Shown here piece after piece: positions 1-30,744 of a stretch of 64,000 bases of DNA. The translations under genes and the position numbers were made by a program. This stretch comes from Gadus chalcogrammus. Its lineage: Eukaryota; Chordata; Actinopteri; Gadiformes; Gadidae. Under the pieces are notes generated by a model. That model had not been told where the DNA came from. It worked only from the letters and a program-made list of their open reading frames with translations, and made no database searches. Position 1 is the stretch's first letter, and each line of letters starts with the position of its first letter. The stretch is taken from assembly GCF_026213295.1 (NCBI RefSeq), contig NC_079419.1, positions 24,838,111-24,902,110 on the forward strand, in the 5' to 3' direction.

Positions 1-1560
1 TGTACGATAGGATTTATAATTTCTTCTACGGACTCTTGATAAATGAGGGGCCTGGTCTCCACTACCTCTTGGAGCAGCCACCTTCCCTCAGTCAAATTTG
101 CACAGGACACATGCTTCTGCAGAACACCTTTTGTCATACCTCTATAAGTATAGAGCCTCTTTGAGTGCAAGATTGGTTGCATGGGTCATCTGTCTGGGAC
201 AAAAGGGTCTGACTATCAACAACCTACTTGAGGCAAAACATAGGCCGCTGCTGGAGACAGTAATGGCGTCTCTGGAAGCAGTAAGGTTAACATTAGTAGA
301 GTGAACACCGCCATGCGCAGTCTCTGCAGAAATAGAATCGATAAAACTACAAACATGTTTTTGTGTTATTCTTTATCCTGCGTATCCCTGTATGGATTAT
401 GCTTATTGGGCGAAGGTTTAGTAGAAACCACCATCAGGATAGAAGTGCTTGTAGATTTAGATGTATGACATGAAGATGTCAAATGCTTTATTTTGCTTCA
501 ATATAACTCTATACACGGGTCTATATAGTAATAGAAAATTAAATCCATTCATTAAATTATAGACACATATACTTGACTTAACTTCTTGTCCCATGTAGTT
601 TAATACTAACATTTAGTTTAGTTCGGTAATTTGTCCCAATTGTTTCCAGCAATGTCCAAACCTAGATAAATATGTCTTCAGGGTAGCGTTTGGCTACATT
701 GGGTTAGGACAAATAGGCCCTTTAATCACCGACTTCAGGGAAAAGTCTGCCCATGTCTCCACCTTTGTAAGGCTATACATTGAAAGGGTTTTAAATTATA
801 GTAATAATACGGTTATTAATGATAAATTACATTTCCAATAAATCTACATCTGCTGGTGATTTATAGATGTTCTTTATTTAGGTAGCGGATAGAGGTAACA
901 CTTTCCACAATAACTAATGCCACTTAATTACAATATTATCACTATAGATCACACTAATGAGGTATCTAGCTTAATCTGATCATTTTCATGGTTTAAGTTT
1001 ACTTCCGGTTTACCCTCTCTGATTCCACTCACTTGTGGTCTTCAATTTGTAAGGATAATTCAAATCGATTTCTCGTTTTTGGTTAGGGTTAGTGCCTGAC
1101 AAAAAAATAAATAAATAAAGGCTGTTTTTCTAGTTTGATCTACTTGATATTCTTGAAGTTCATGGACATTGGAAAAAACATGGACAATGTATTATCATTC
1201 ATCCACTTAAGGATTTTGCTGGGAATACGGATTATACTTTAGTACCCGGACCAGTAGGGACCTCTTATTTGAATGCTGCACGAAGGAGAAAAGGAACATT
1301 GAACATTGCCGAAATTTAAATATTCTTCTGCAGCGAATGTGATTGTGTTGTCGTCGAGCAGACATCCGGTCAACAATACTTTAAAGTTTAACCATTGTTG
1401 TTAATGTTTTGTAGTGCATTGATTTGACACGGTTAAAAGGCTTCCCTTTTCCTCCCCTTAAGTGATGGTTTCCAATCACTTAAAAAAAAAAAATGCATAC
1501 CCTTGAAACGTTATTGACCAATCAAAATTGACTACTCAACAATGATGTAAGGCGATGTTA
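1..1560. other. Gene-free flank downstream of zbtb41
   Basis: AT-rich sequence with no exon-like open frame and no repeat structure that I can recognise. Short open frames here lack conserved motifs. It lies 3' of zbtb41, so it may carry the distal part of that gene's 3' UTR, but I see no convincing minus-strand polyadenylation signal close to the stop codon. Confidence 0.5.
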
Positions 1561-1589
1561 GCTCATATGACGGTCAAAGTGTTCCTCCC

Positions 1590-2296
1590 TCCCAAGAGGC
1601 CAGTCAGTGAGCGTGGTCCGAGCCGGGGCCCCCCCCAAGGCCAGACAGTGAGCGTGGTCCGAGCCGGGGCCCCCCCCGAGGCCGGTCAGTGAGCGTGGTC
1701 CGAGCCGGGGCCCCCCCCGAGGCCGGTCAGTGAGCGTGGTCCGAGCCGGGGCCCCCCCCGAGGCCATTCAGTGAGCGTGGTCCGAGCCGGGGTCCAAGAG
1801 GCTGGTCAGTGAGTGTGGTCCGAGCCGGGGCCCCCCCCCGAGGCCGGTCAGTGAGCGTGGTCCGAGCCGGGGCCCCCCCCCGAGGCCGGTCAGTGAGCGT
1901 GGTCCGAGCCGGGGCCCCCCCCGAGGCCATTCAGTGAGCGTGGTCCGAGCCGGGGTCCAAGAGGCTGGTCAGTGAGTGTGGTCCGAGCCGGGGCCCCCCC
2001 CTGAGGCCGGTCAGTGAGCGTGGTCCGAGCCGGGGCCCCCCCCGAGGCCATTCAGTGAGCGTGGTCCGAGCCGGGGTCCAAGAGGCTGGTCAGTGAGTGT
2101 GGTCCGAGCCGGGGCCCCCCCCGAGGCCGGTCAGTGAGCGTGGTCCGAGCCGGGGCCCCCCCCGAGGCCGGTCAGTGAGCGTGGTCCGAGCCGGGGCCCC
2201 CCCCTGAGGCCGGTCAGTGAGCGTGGTCCGAGCCGGGGCCCCCCCCGAGGCCGGTCAGTGAGCGTGGTCCGAGCCGGGGCCCCCCCCCGAGGCCGG

Positions 2297-2325
<29 letters not shown>
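1590..2325. repeat. 42-bp GC-rich minisatellite covering the zbtb41 stop
   Basis: About 18 tandem copies of a roughly 42-bp unit. Each unit contains CAGTGAGCGTGGTCCGAGCC followed by a G4 C7-9 run and GAGGCC. Some copies are variants with GGTCCAAGAGGCT. The copy nearest the gene is fused to the last codons of zbtb41 and supplies its TGA stop. On the minus strand every unit carries the same TGA in the zbtb41 frame, while another frame is open and would read as a repeated ARTTLTDRPRGGAP-like peptide. Confidence 0.95.
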
Positions 2326-20315
<17,990 letters not shown>

Positions 20316-20339
20316 TTCGTTGTCTGACAATAAACTATC

Positions 20340-20600
20340 ACGGAAAAAGACCCCTATCGACCACCTTAATGACCTTAAGGACCCCTATCCGGCAACTTCA
20401 GGACCCCTATCCACCACCTTAAGGACCTTAAGGGGCCCTATCCACCTTAAGTACCACTATCCACCACCTTAAAGACCCCTAATCACCTTAAGGACCCCTA
20501 ACCACCACCTTAAAGACCCCTAATCACCTTAAGGACCCCGATCCTATCCTATCCTAGGCTGTTTTACCGTCGTCCCCCCCCCCCCCCCCCCACCCCACCC
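20340..20600. repeat. Degenerate tandem repeat upstream of the zbtb41 start, with a poly-C run
   Basis: Irregular repeats of ACCTTAAGGACCCCTATCCACC (unit about 22-26 bp) directly 5' of the zbtb41 ATG, followed by a C-run at about 20573-20591. It would lie in the 5' UTR or proximal promoter of zbtb41. No TATA box was recognised. Confidence 0.8.
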
Positions 20601-21545
20601 CCTTTAAAGGCGAATGCTGACAAACGACAGATGCGCCCCTTTGTAAAATACCAGACACGTTATTCACTGTTTACCGTGCGGATCCGTGACGCGTCCTCAA
20701 GGTTTAGGGTGGTGATAAAGTTTGCATATAGATAGTATTTCCTGGGTGGTTGTTGTTCCTATTCTTCAAGTGCAAGAGAAATGTCGGACGAGCAGCGCTT
20801 CATCTGCCGTTCTCCTTGTTGGCTGTTTCTGCTGTTTTAAGCGTCGACTCGTTTCAAACAATACAATCTAGGAATACTATATTTAATGTAACTGTGGAGT
20901 CACTTATTTACTTGAGTATAGATGTGGTCAGAGAAATGCAAATCCGTAAATAGCAGAATGGTGATTAAGAAGAGCCAGACGAATGTGCTACCTCCAATAT
21001 TCAAATCGCTATGGTGGCTGCTGGGTACAATGGAATGTAGTCCTGATGGCCTGGGTAATGTAGTCCCAATGGTTAATGTAGTCTTCATGGGTAATGTAGT
21101 CCCAAACAATAAATAACTCTAATGAAAGATAAGAAAACTGTAAAGGAAACAGTGACAAATCAAAAAGGGACGTTCATTTAGATTTAGATATTAAATATGG
21201 ATTTAGATTAAGGATCTAGATTTAGATTAAGGATTAATATTTATATATAGCGATTTCGATTCATACGATTTAGCTACAAATTAAGCATTCAATTACATTT
21301 TAGATTTAGATATAAGATTTCGATTTCGATTTAAGGAACAAGTGAAGCAAATTTTTCTTTCTTTCTTTCTTTCTTTCTTTCTTATTCTCTACAAACTTTG
21401 GGTCCTATCTCCTTCCTCAAATTTTCACCTGGGGACTACTGAATATCCAACAGCTTGGAATCGCGCGCTTCTTTTCAGATTTTTTAAATATTTTATGCTT
21501 TTTAAGATATTCTACTATTAAAACTAATATCATTTTTTTCACATA

Positions 21546-22132
21546 GGAGTCAATAGCTGTGTTTGAAATCGTTCCCTATCATGGATGTAGTGCACTAAAT
21601 AGGGTGCACGCCATTTTGTAGGGTGTTCGAATTCTCAGTGGTCCACTATATAGTGGACTTAAAATAGGGTACATACGATGTTCCCTACATGTTACTCCCG
21701 TATACCACAATGCAATGCGGTCGTGTTTTTCCGGAGGAGAAAAAGAAGCTGAATAACCGCGAAAACTAATACATTTAATGATGGAGTCTCCGGCTTTCGT
21801 TTAGAAATGTCAACAATTTATTTGGGATTTAACATAGAATATTTAACATTCAAAATTAATAAAAAAAATACTTGAACAAGGAAATGTAACATTCAACATC
21901 AATACAACCTCCAGCTTTCCTCGTGAGTGCCTGGTATGTTTACATGATGTGGGCGCATCTGTCTGCGTCACACAAATACCCGGCGCATTTACTGACGCAA
22001 ATGACGTTTAGATATGTTCAGCGTAGTGTCCGAATTCTCGTTCCCTATTCCCTATATAGTGCACTAAATCATGTACACTAGGGAATAGGGAACGAGTGTA
22101 TAGGGAACGATTTCGAACACAGCTATTGACTC
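21546..22132. mobile_element. TIR element inserted in repeat R copy
   Basis: Ends form inverted repeats: GGAGTCAATAGCTGTGTTTG at the left and its near-complement CGAACACAGCTATTGACTCC at the right. They extend inward through GAAATCGTTCCCTA. The interior has the palindromes TAGTGCACTA and CCACTATATAGTGG. No coding capacity. Superfamily unknown. Confidence 0.8.
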
Positions 22133-22419
22133 CCTAGTCCCTACCATCTAACAAATCTACACACATTTAACAAATCTACACACTTGTATCTTCAATAATA
22201 TCTAAACGGAATTTCGATTTATTTAAAATTTCTTCAGAATCACAGTTTTCGTTTTCAGTTGGTCTCACTGATTTACGTTGACGCTGGAGCGTGAGGACGT
22301 TCAGTATTGTTGCCAGATTGAGCAGGTTTGCCCGCCAGATTGGGCTGTTTTTCCCGCTCTATTGGGCTACTTTTAATCACGCACCGGCTCGCTATTCTCT
22401 CTAGCACACGCACACGCGC

Positions 22420-22592
<173 letters not shown>

Positions 22593-23206
22593 AGCAGTGC
22601 AGGGCAATACATTTCACCTTTCAGATTATTCAGTTCAATTAATTTTACATTTCTGCATTTTTTTAGCAACGCTTTGCATTTTTCAATCATCTGTCACTTT
22701 ATTTGTTTATTTGTTCAACCATTAACATTTTCTTAAATGGTGTGCATGTTTACATTGGTTACTCCATTACGTAAGACTTTTGAATTTTGTTCAAATCCCT
22801 TCACTTGATTTAAGCCATTTAACGTTTCGTTATGTCTTAATCTTTGTGGCTTTATTAAAAAAAATATTTTCAACCTCACTTTTGCACTACAGCACTGACC
22901 GCATTTTCTTCAGGAAATGCAATTTCTAGTTTTATTTTGTCCTTGTCACGTCAGACTGTGGCATGTAGATAAATGTAACTTCGCTCTTCTTTAAGGCTTT
23001 AATCATAGCGTTGTATTTTCTCATGTCGAAAATTGATGTTACGTAAGACAACGTGGGAAAAGTTTCTCGAATAAGCCTCGGGAAGACCTCCTTTGCTAAG
23101 TGTCTTAGCATAATCCGAGGCATCAGTCCGGTGAAGTCCGAGCAGCAGTCACCACCTGCAGCCCGGTCCCGGGTTAGAGATGGAGCGTAGCTGAACAGAT
23201 CCAGTC

Positions 23207-26200
23207 ATGACCACCACGATGAGATACAGTGCGGGTGTCGGCGTGTTTTGGTTGATTTACGCTGGTAGGCCTTTTACCTTGAACAAATCCAAAAATATAT
23301 ATTAGCTAATTGGTTATTTTTTATGTTTTTTTTCTAACGTGTCTTACAATTGAGCCCAATCGTTATTTATAGTCGATTGAGTCTCATAATTTTCTGGTGT
23401 GTTGTAGGCTATGAATACAATTTTACTAGGTAACATGTTACAAGGTCGCTATTTCAAAAAGTATTTGAATTAATCCACAACATTGCAATTGGTAAATATC
23501 TCAAAAAAATATTATGAACTAATGCAAGCAAATCAGTCTGACGTTTCTTTTCAGATTATACAATTCCCCCTATTGCATAACTACTGTTTAATTTGGAGAT
23601 AACATAGTTATCAATCTTACAATTCATAAATATTTTTGTGTAATTATCTACAGACATTCTCCTCACAATGATTTCAAGGGTTGAATAAATATATTTCATT
23701 TCAAGAAAAAGTATAAAGAAAGCTGGTTGCACGCTAGACGTTTAACCAAATTAAAACCGTGCTTATAATCCTGTAGTTGTATTAGTTTATGGTAAGTTAT
23801 TGTGTATGGCTCTTGATTCTTATTTTCTCATGTTACACTAAACATTGGTTGAGTATCTGTAATTTATAGCCCACATATTTATATTGTTTATTTATGTTTT
23901 GAGTTAGGGGCAGGCAAAGTAAGAATCAATATCTTCCTCCTCTTCTTTGATTATTTAATTGGTTGTGTTTAGATGTTGAATAACTTTTTCTTCGAAAAAA
24001 TATTTGAGTTGCACATTACCATGAGCATAACAAATGAAAATAATGAAATGTTTGCAACTCGTAATGAATGTATTTCTGAATGTTTCTTTAATAACTAATT
24101 TTCTTTAAACCCTTGTGCTCCCCTCGTAAGGCCTTCTCTGTGAGGAGGATGTTGGTGTGTGTGAGCAGCAGCCATGCCAAAATGGTGGCGTCTGCCAGCG
24201 ACAAAGCAGTGGCTTCAGATGCCTTTGCTCCCAGAGCAGCCAAAACGGCCGGCTGTACGGCGGCGAGACCTGCGCAGACGCGCTCTCCGGCTGCGACGAC
24301 CACCGCTGCGAGAATGGAGGAATATGCTGGCCCCTGCTGGTCCAGGACCAGCACACATACTGGTGTGGCTGCCTGGCGGGCTTCTCCGGGACCCGCTGCC
24401 AGACCCCTACCGCCTTCTCCTTCCAGGGGAGTGGAGGCTTCCTGCGAGTAGAGACCCCGGTCCGAGGGGCCCCACTGCGGCTGGCCTTCAGCTTCAGGAC
24501 ACGGGGGCTCGCCGGCACCCTCCTGCAGCGCAGAGTGGACCACCTGCTGCTCACAGTGGAGCTGCTCAGTGGCCAGCTGCGCATCAGCGGCCGCAGAGGT
24601 CAAGGGTTAAACACCACGCTGGTCCAGGAGCTCCAGGGGAACGTTTCAGATGGCGAGTGGCACGCGGTGGAGGCCTCTCTGAGCGCAGGGGGCAGCTGGA
24701 TCCGACTGCTCTGTGCAGGGGGTTGTTGTGATGGTGAGGGTGGTTTTGATGAGAGTGGTGGTGGTGGAGGTGCTGGTGGTGGTGGAGATGGTGGTGCTGG
24801 TGGTGTTGGTGGTGGTGGTGGTGGTGAGGATGGTGGTGGTGGTGCTGGTGGTGGTGGAGGTGGTGGTGGTGGTGGTGGTGGAGGTGGTGGTGGTGGTGGT
24901 GGTGGTGGTGAGGATGGTGATGCTGTAGGTGGTGGTGTCGTTGGAGGTTGTGATGGTGGTGGTGGTGGTGGTGATATTATAAGTGGTGATTGTGGGGACG
25001 TAGTTGGAGGTGGTGGTGATGGAGGTGGTTTGGATGGGGGTGGGAGTGGTGGTGGGGGAGCTGCAGACCACCGGCTGCGGGGGCAAGGCCCTGGTTTGCC
25101 TGGTGGTCTTGGCCCAGCGTGCCAGATCCTCTTCCTGGGGGCCCCGGGTCTGACCCCGGGCGTTGGGGAGGAGGCCCCGGCAGCGTTCCGGGGCTGCTTC
25201 CGGGACGTGGTGGTGGACTCAGAGCTGGTGCTGCCCAGGGGTCCGGGGCCGGAGGCTGAAGTGACCCAGGTGAACGTCACCATGGGATGCACTGATGAGG
25301 ACCTGTGTGGGGGGGCCCCATGCGGGGGCCGGGGCCGCTGTGTGGCCGAGGGGTGGAGGGACTACAGGTGTGTGTGCCACAGACCCTACCAGGGGGCGGA
25401 CTGCCAAAGGGGTGAGTACGAGGCCATGGTAGACATATTTGTAAGGCGTAAATAAATACATTAAGTTGATGCTTTTTATTTGGTTGACTGTGAAATATGA
25501 AGCATGGGGCCTTAATCACCATGGACCATCTTTGTTCAAGCTAACGCTAGCTGGGTGGGGAAATGCAGAAGATGGACACTAGGTGAGGAAGGTCAATGGC
25601 TCTGATCCTGTCCAGCTCGGTACAGCAGTATAACACTGCCAGAAAGGGGGTTCGATTCCCAATAGGGGCCACTCATGCTGAAAAAGTATTGCTTGTCCGA
25701 TGTGTAAAAGTATCCATCAGACGTCAGATATACCGTAGTCATCGTTTTAATGACATGTTTAATCCTAGCTATCTTTGGAGGTTGGACTCAGTATAATGAT
25801 CTCCTTGGCCACTCTGAGGTCCACAGTCAGACACGTCAGAAACAGCTTCATTGATCCCTGAGTTCAGAGCGGCTTAAGGATCCGGTGGAAATAGAATGGC
25901 CAGCTCAGCCAGGGAGGTGTGCAGGAGGGGTTCATCCACCCCGCCCGACGGGGGGATTACCCAGTCATAGTAACCGATTTAACGGATACCTTTACTGCTA
26001 ATCAGTGTCTTAAGCGCACAACGTAACAATGTGCATGCGCACGCAACACACACGCAAAAACACACACTGATGTAACGATTGTGAATGTGTATCAACCGAT
26101 TGTGCACAGAGTACGTCCCGGCCCGGTTTGGAGCGGGCTCCCTGGAGAGTTACAGTGTGTTCTCTCTGGTGGACCCCCCCTCCACCCTGGCATCAGACCA

Positions 26201-29200
26201 GCAGCCCCCCACCCTGGTCGTGTCCATGTTTGTGCACACCGAGCTCCCCAGCGGCCTGCTGCTGGTCCTGGCCAACAGCAGCAGCCAGTACCTCCAGGTG
26301 TGGCTGGAGGAGGGCAGGGTCAAAGTTCAACTAAACGGCCATGAGAGTGTGAGGGGCGAGGCCGCTTCCGCAGACGGCCGCTTCCGCCTGCTGACCGTCG
26401 AGGTCTGGGACCACGTGGCCGTCCTGACCCAGGCAGGCCACACCCAGGCCTCCGTCAGCATCCGGCCGGTCCAACCTCGCCCTGGGGACAAGGTGTTTAT
26501 CGGGGGCCTGCCGGACCCCCGGGCCGCAGCCGTGTTTGGGGGCTACTTCAGGGGCTGCGTCCAGGACCTGAGGATCAACGGCCGGCCGCTCCAGGTGTTT
26601 CCCCTCCCTGGCTCGGTGCCTGCTGAGTCCCACCGCCTGGAGCAGAGCGTCCACGTGATCCCGGGCTGTGGCAGCGACTGCGCCGTGAGTCCATGAGGGG
26701 GATACTTCCTGTTCACCAAGCGCCCGTCTTGGTTCCAACCGCTAGTTGGTTTGGAGCTGAACGAGGTTCCCCACCAGCTAGCATCAGAAACAAGCAGGGG
26801 GACAAACTTAGGAAAACGAAGAGTAGCAGTAGGTTTCAGAACAAAGGAGCAGGGTTTTATTTATATATTATAAATTCATTTCTGTATAATTGGTGGTATT
26901 TTTATATATCACAAGCGGTGGTCCATAAGTGTTCTCTCTGACCGTGGCAACGGGCAAATCATGCAGAACCTGACCAGCGTCTGCGGAACAGGCAGACAGC
27001 GGACAAGGTGTTCCAGGCCCCGCTCACCTGCTCACCTACCCAGCGTCTCCCTGCGCCGCTCCCCCCTTCACGGCGGAGCTCGGTGTATGTGTGTCTAACC
27101 AGCAGTGGGTCAATGCTTCGTTCATCTGTTCTTGGTTGTTTCCTATTCTCTCCATGTGACCAAGGGGGCACCTTGTCTGAACGGGGGGGTGTGTGACCCC
27201 CGGGGGGAGGACTGCAGCTGCCCGCCCGGCGCGGCAGGGAGGCACTGTGAAGAGGTGAGATGGTGTGAGTTGTCCCCCTGCCCCTCCTCGGCCGTCTGCG
27301 CGTCGCTCCCACACGGCTTCCAGTGTGAGTCTGCATCCCACTCTGACCCCAACCCTTCCTCACTGTTTCTACCTCAGCGTCTCTAAACAACAACGACAAA
27401 GCAACAACAGCACAAGGGTGGTGATGAAGGGGTGGTGAGAAGGGATGAGGTGTGGTAAACGAAGTCTCAGGGGGAATAGGAACATCCATCCCAGTAGGGA
27501 AATTCAGCAATATAAATATTGGAATACCTTAGTTTACCCTGAATGCCTCTAAATGCCTCGGGCTGGTTCTGTTTAGATGTGTTTTCGAGTGAAGGCAGTG
27601 CGTCTGTGCGTTTGTATGTGTGTGTGTGTGTGTTTGTGCATGTGCAAAGACATCCCACTTTTTAGTATTTATATTTGTTTGTTACCTGCTCTGTCTACCT
27701 CTCTCTGCATCTCAGTTGTGCTAAATTATCCATTGCTTTGTCTTTGTAGTTAATCTTTGTTGCTGTTGTCTGCCATCTCAGATACAAATGTCTCCTAACA
27801 TGACTGAAGACAAATCCCCCCAGTTAAAGATTATGTTCCTTCCGCAGGCCTGTCCAACGTGACGCTACGAGATGGAGCTTTCGGTGGCAACGTTCTCTGT
27901 TACCGTGGCAACGGGCACATCACGCGGCCCTTGACAAGCCTGCTCCTCCGCCTGCGCACAAGACAGACGGACGCCACCGTGCTCCAGGCACGCCGGGGCT
28001 CCACCCCCCTACTCACCGTCTCCCTGCGGGGCTCGCACCTCGCCATGGAGCTGCAGGCAGACGGGGAGGTCGCCGCCGTGTCCGTGCAGAGCGGCGGCCC
28101 TGTGGCAGACGGCCGCTGGCACACTGTGGAGCTCCGCATGGAGACGCCTGCCGCCGAGAGGTCGCGGTGGGTGGTGGAGGACGATGGACGGAGGGCGGAG
28201 GCGCGGCTGTCAGATGCCGTGGGGGGCAGTTTGGACTTCCTGCGGGAAGGAGTGGACATCCTGCTGGGCGCTGGAAACTCTGGGGAAGGGCTGGACGGGT
28301 GCCTAGGCCCCCTGGAGATCGGGGGGATCCCCCTGCCCTTCCACAAAGATGAGGAGCTGAGTCTGCCCCGACCCCAGAAGGAGCAGTTCCTTCTGTGGAA
28401 GGTGGAGGCGGACACGTGCTGGGACCACCGCTGCGGCCCCGGGGCCACCTGCCTCAGGGGGGTAGAGGGCTATGGCTGCCTGTGCCCCCGCAACATGACC
28501 GGGCCGTACTGCTCGTGAGTCCCCCTTCTGTTGGTCCATGTCCAGAGAGAGGGCGACACACAGCCGAACAAAGAAACAGGCTGAACCCGCCCGCGGTACC
28601 AGTTCACTAACGTATCACAACCCATTCTCCACAGGGAGAAACTCCCTGTGATCCCGTGGTACGTGGAGATAAAACCGTAAGTGTTTCTCTCTTACTTGTT
28701 GTTTAAGTCTGCTTCATTCAAAGATATCAGTGGGGACAAATAACAAATAACAGAATATTGTGATAGCAGAAACAACTCTTGTGTTGTGTTTGTAGACGTC
28801 CTGAGCTGCCGGTGGTTGAGTGCAAGGGGCGCGGGTGGAACTACAGCTGTTTCCACGGGGGCTCGTGTTCAGGAGGGGCCCTGATCTGTCACTGTGCTGC
28901 TGGCTTCACAGGACACTGGTATGCCATGCTACGTGTGTAGTCATAACTTCTACATACTGACACAGCAAACGTTTTCAATTGCATCTCTCTCTCTTCACAT
29001 TCTCGCTCTCCGAGGTGTGAGACGGATGTGGACGAGTGTGCGTCGGACCCCTGCATGCACGGGGGGCTGTGCCTGGACCAGCAGGCCGGCTGGGAGTGTG
29101 TGTGCGATCAGAACTACTGGGGCCTCCACTGCCAGATGGATGCCAGTGACTTCCACCTCTACCTCTTCCTTGCTCTGTGGCAGAACTTCCTGCAGCTCTT

Positions 29201-29267
29201 GTCTTACCAAATGTGGCACCTGGATGAAGTCCCAGAGATAGAGTGGGCCAACCAAGTGGAGGATTAG
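23207..29267 (+). CDS. crb1: Crumbs family protein (CRB1-like), short form with atypical C-terminus
   Basis: Secretory-pathway polarity protein of the Crumbs family. Coding exons: 23207-23264, 24131-25411, 26110-26684, 27165-27324, 27848-28514, 28635-28676, 28796-28918, 29015-29267. Phases agree and the total is 3159 nt (1052 aa). Order: signal peptide (1-20), two EGF-like modules, LamG1 (interrupted by a Gly-rich tract, about 221-332), EGF, LamG2 (447-638), EGF, LamG3 (from 692), EGF, linker, two EGF-like modules (the last begins [13 protein letters not shown]), then a 40-residue tail. Family crumbs proteins have many more N-terminal EGFs and end in a membrane segment plus ERLI; neither is visible here. 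Position and orientation next to zbtb41 match human ZBTB41-CRB1. The signal exon is inferred from its hydrophobic start and phase-1 match. It could be an isoform or a truncated gene. Confidence 0.82.
24734..25066. repeat. (GGT)n tract in crb1: coding poly-Gly or a repeat-filled intron
   Basis: 333 bp of impure GGT/GGA triplets, open in the crb1 frame. It is bounded by GATG|GTGAGG at the left and CTGCAG|ACCACC at the right. Both would be phase-1 splice sites and would rejoin LamG1 smoothly as GAC (Asp). The acceptor lacks a pyrimidine tract. Either reading keeps the gene open; splicing would give 941 aa rather than 1052 aa. Confidence 0.85.
25605..25740. repeat. tRNA-derived SINE fragment
   Basis: Contains a B-box-like GGTTCGATTCCC followed by GGGGCCACTCATGCTGAAAA, a context typical of fish SINEs. 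The A-box half is degenerate and no cloverleaf can be folded, so this is not a tRNA gene. It lies in crb1 intron 2. Confidence 0.6.
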
Positions 29268-29943
29268 GGTGCCCCCTTCCCCCTTTGACAGTGCACAATC
29301 CAAGCGGATTTATGATCAAAGTCTGCATACATTAAGGACTTTTCGAAAACAAGGTTCCAAGCATAAGTTCAGCAATAACTTAAATAATGGATGGGCTAAT
29401 GGACCAGCTTAGATACATACAACTAGACTGACAGCCGTCATGGGTCGGGTGAGGGTTCCTACGGCGCCGGGGTAGCCCACAGAGGTCATAGGTTACCTGC
29501 ACTTTCCACAAATGTATCTTCTATACAAATATACCTCCTTCGTAATTCTTGCTCACGTATTAATTAATTGTTTGGCATACTTAAGACTGATGTAGGACAC
29601 TTCTTCTTTACGTTCTAAAGAACACCAGAGGTCACTATATCGGAGGATCACCTAAAGTGGCTCTTCCATGCAGACGTATCATGTATAGACAACGGTCAAT
29701 AATGGTCAGGTGGCAGCATCAGGTTACTAACACACTTGGAAACCACTATGGACCTTTTTGATAGATAATGTCACTATTTCGGTAGCACATAAACACTTTT
29801 GAGTCCCAAATCCAGATTTCTTTGGACAGGACTTACAGAAGCAACAAGCCGCGTCTCAAACACAATCGAAGCGGGAAGATGATTTTTTAGAAACAATGGA
29901 AGAATCTTCTATACTATTGTAGTGAAATGGTCAAACTGCGTGG

Positions 29944-29949
29944 AATAAA
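29944..29949 (+). terminator. Candidate crb1 polyadenylation signal
   Basis: AATAAA about 680 bp downstream of the crb1 stop, with no coding sequence between. A second AATAAA lies near 30226. The choice between them is not resolved by sequence alone. Confidence 0.45.
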
Positions 29950-30700
29950 GAGTCATCCGAACTTATAATAACTAGGGTCATATATTTGGGTAATAACGCT
30001 ACAATAACATAATCATTCAACAACAATCATTCAACAACCATACAACAATCATATAACAAATCATATAAACAGCAATACAATGATCTGAGGCCTAAATGGG
30101 AGTTCCCCCTGCGTCTCTCCAAGAGCGCCGCAAGGAGGAGTCCCCAAATGGGAAATCACCCTGCATCCCTCCAAGAGGTCGGCTAGCTGATGTTGGATGA
30201 ATTTGCCCTTAATTACCCCCTGGGGATAAATAAAGTTTCCTTGAACCTAAAGCCAGGACATCTTATATTGTTGTCAGGATGCTGAGAGCCGCTCTGTTCC
30301 CCAATAAAACGATCCTATTGTTAACCAGATGGTAATCGATTGAAGCTCTGCAGGATGTCAAAGAGGGTTGTGGTGCTGCCCGATCAGCTGGAACCCTGGC
30401 CTGTCCAACCTTCCCCTGGGGAGGTCAGGAAAACAGCTTCTAAACTCATACCCCAAAGGGGTACACTGAAGCGTCAACAAAAAGAGAAAATTGATATTTC
30501 CCATTCCCCAGTCTTTCTAAAATGCATCACTGTTGGGTTTGTAGGAAAGATACTGGATAGTATATGTGCCTTACAAATACCCTTTCAGCTCTAGCAATTC
30601 TGCTGTTGATGCGAGTGTAAAGGGACCAAGGCATTGAAGTATTCTGCCGATAGTAATAATCATTCAGCCTAAACTTTAAAAGTACGACATGAACATCATA
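29950..30700. other. Intergenic, tail-to-tail crb1 / senp5
   Basis: AT-rich spacer with short ACAATCAT repeats near 30010-30060 and two related GGGAGTTCCCCCTGCGTCTC / GGGAAATCACCCTGCATCCC stretches (30099-30175). No gene motif found. Confidence 0.5.
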
Positions 30701-30738
30701 AGTCCTTGACATGTAGGACGACATAGAAAAAGTGGTCA

Positions 30739-30744
30739 TTTATT
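30739..30744 (-). terminator. Candidate senp5 polyadenylation signal
   Basis: Minus-strand AATAAA (TTTATT on plus), about 420 bp beyond the senp5 stop at 31163. Confidence 0.45.

Noticed and set aside
24734..25066. Treating the minus-strand Pro/Thr-rich frames as genes
   Set aside because: They are antisense to the GGT tract of crb1.
25605..25740. Possible tRNA gene (B-box-like GGTTCGATTCCC)
   Set aside because: No paired acceptor stem or A box; the flanking sequence fits a SINE.
29268..30700. A missing crb1 exon for a membrane helix and ERLI
   Set aside because: No frame in this stretch showed a hydrophobic helix followed by ERLI and a stop.
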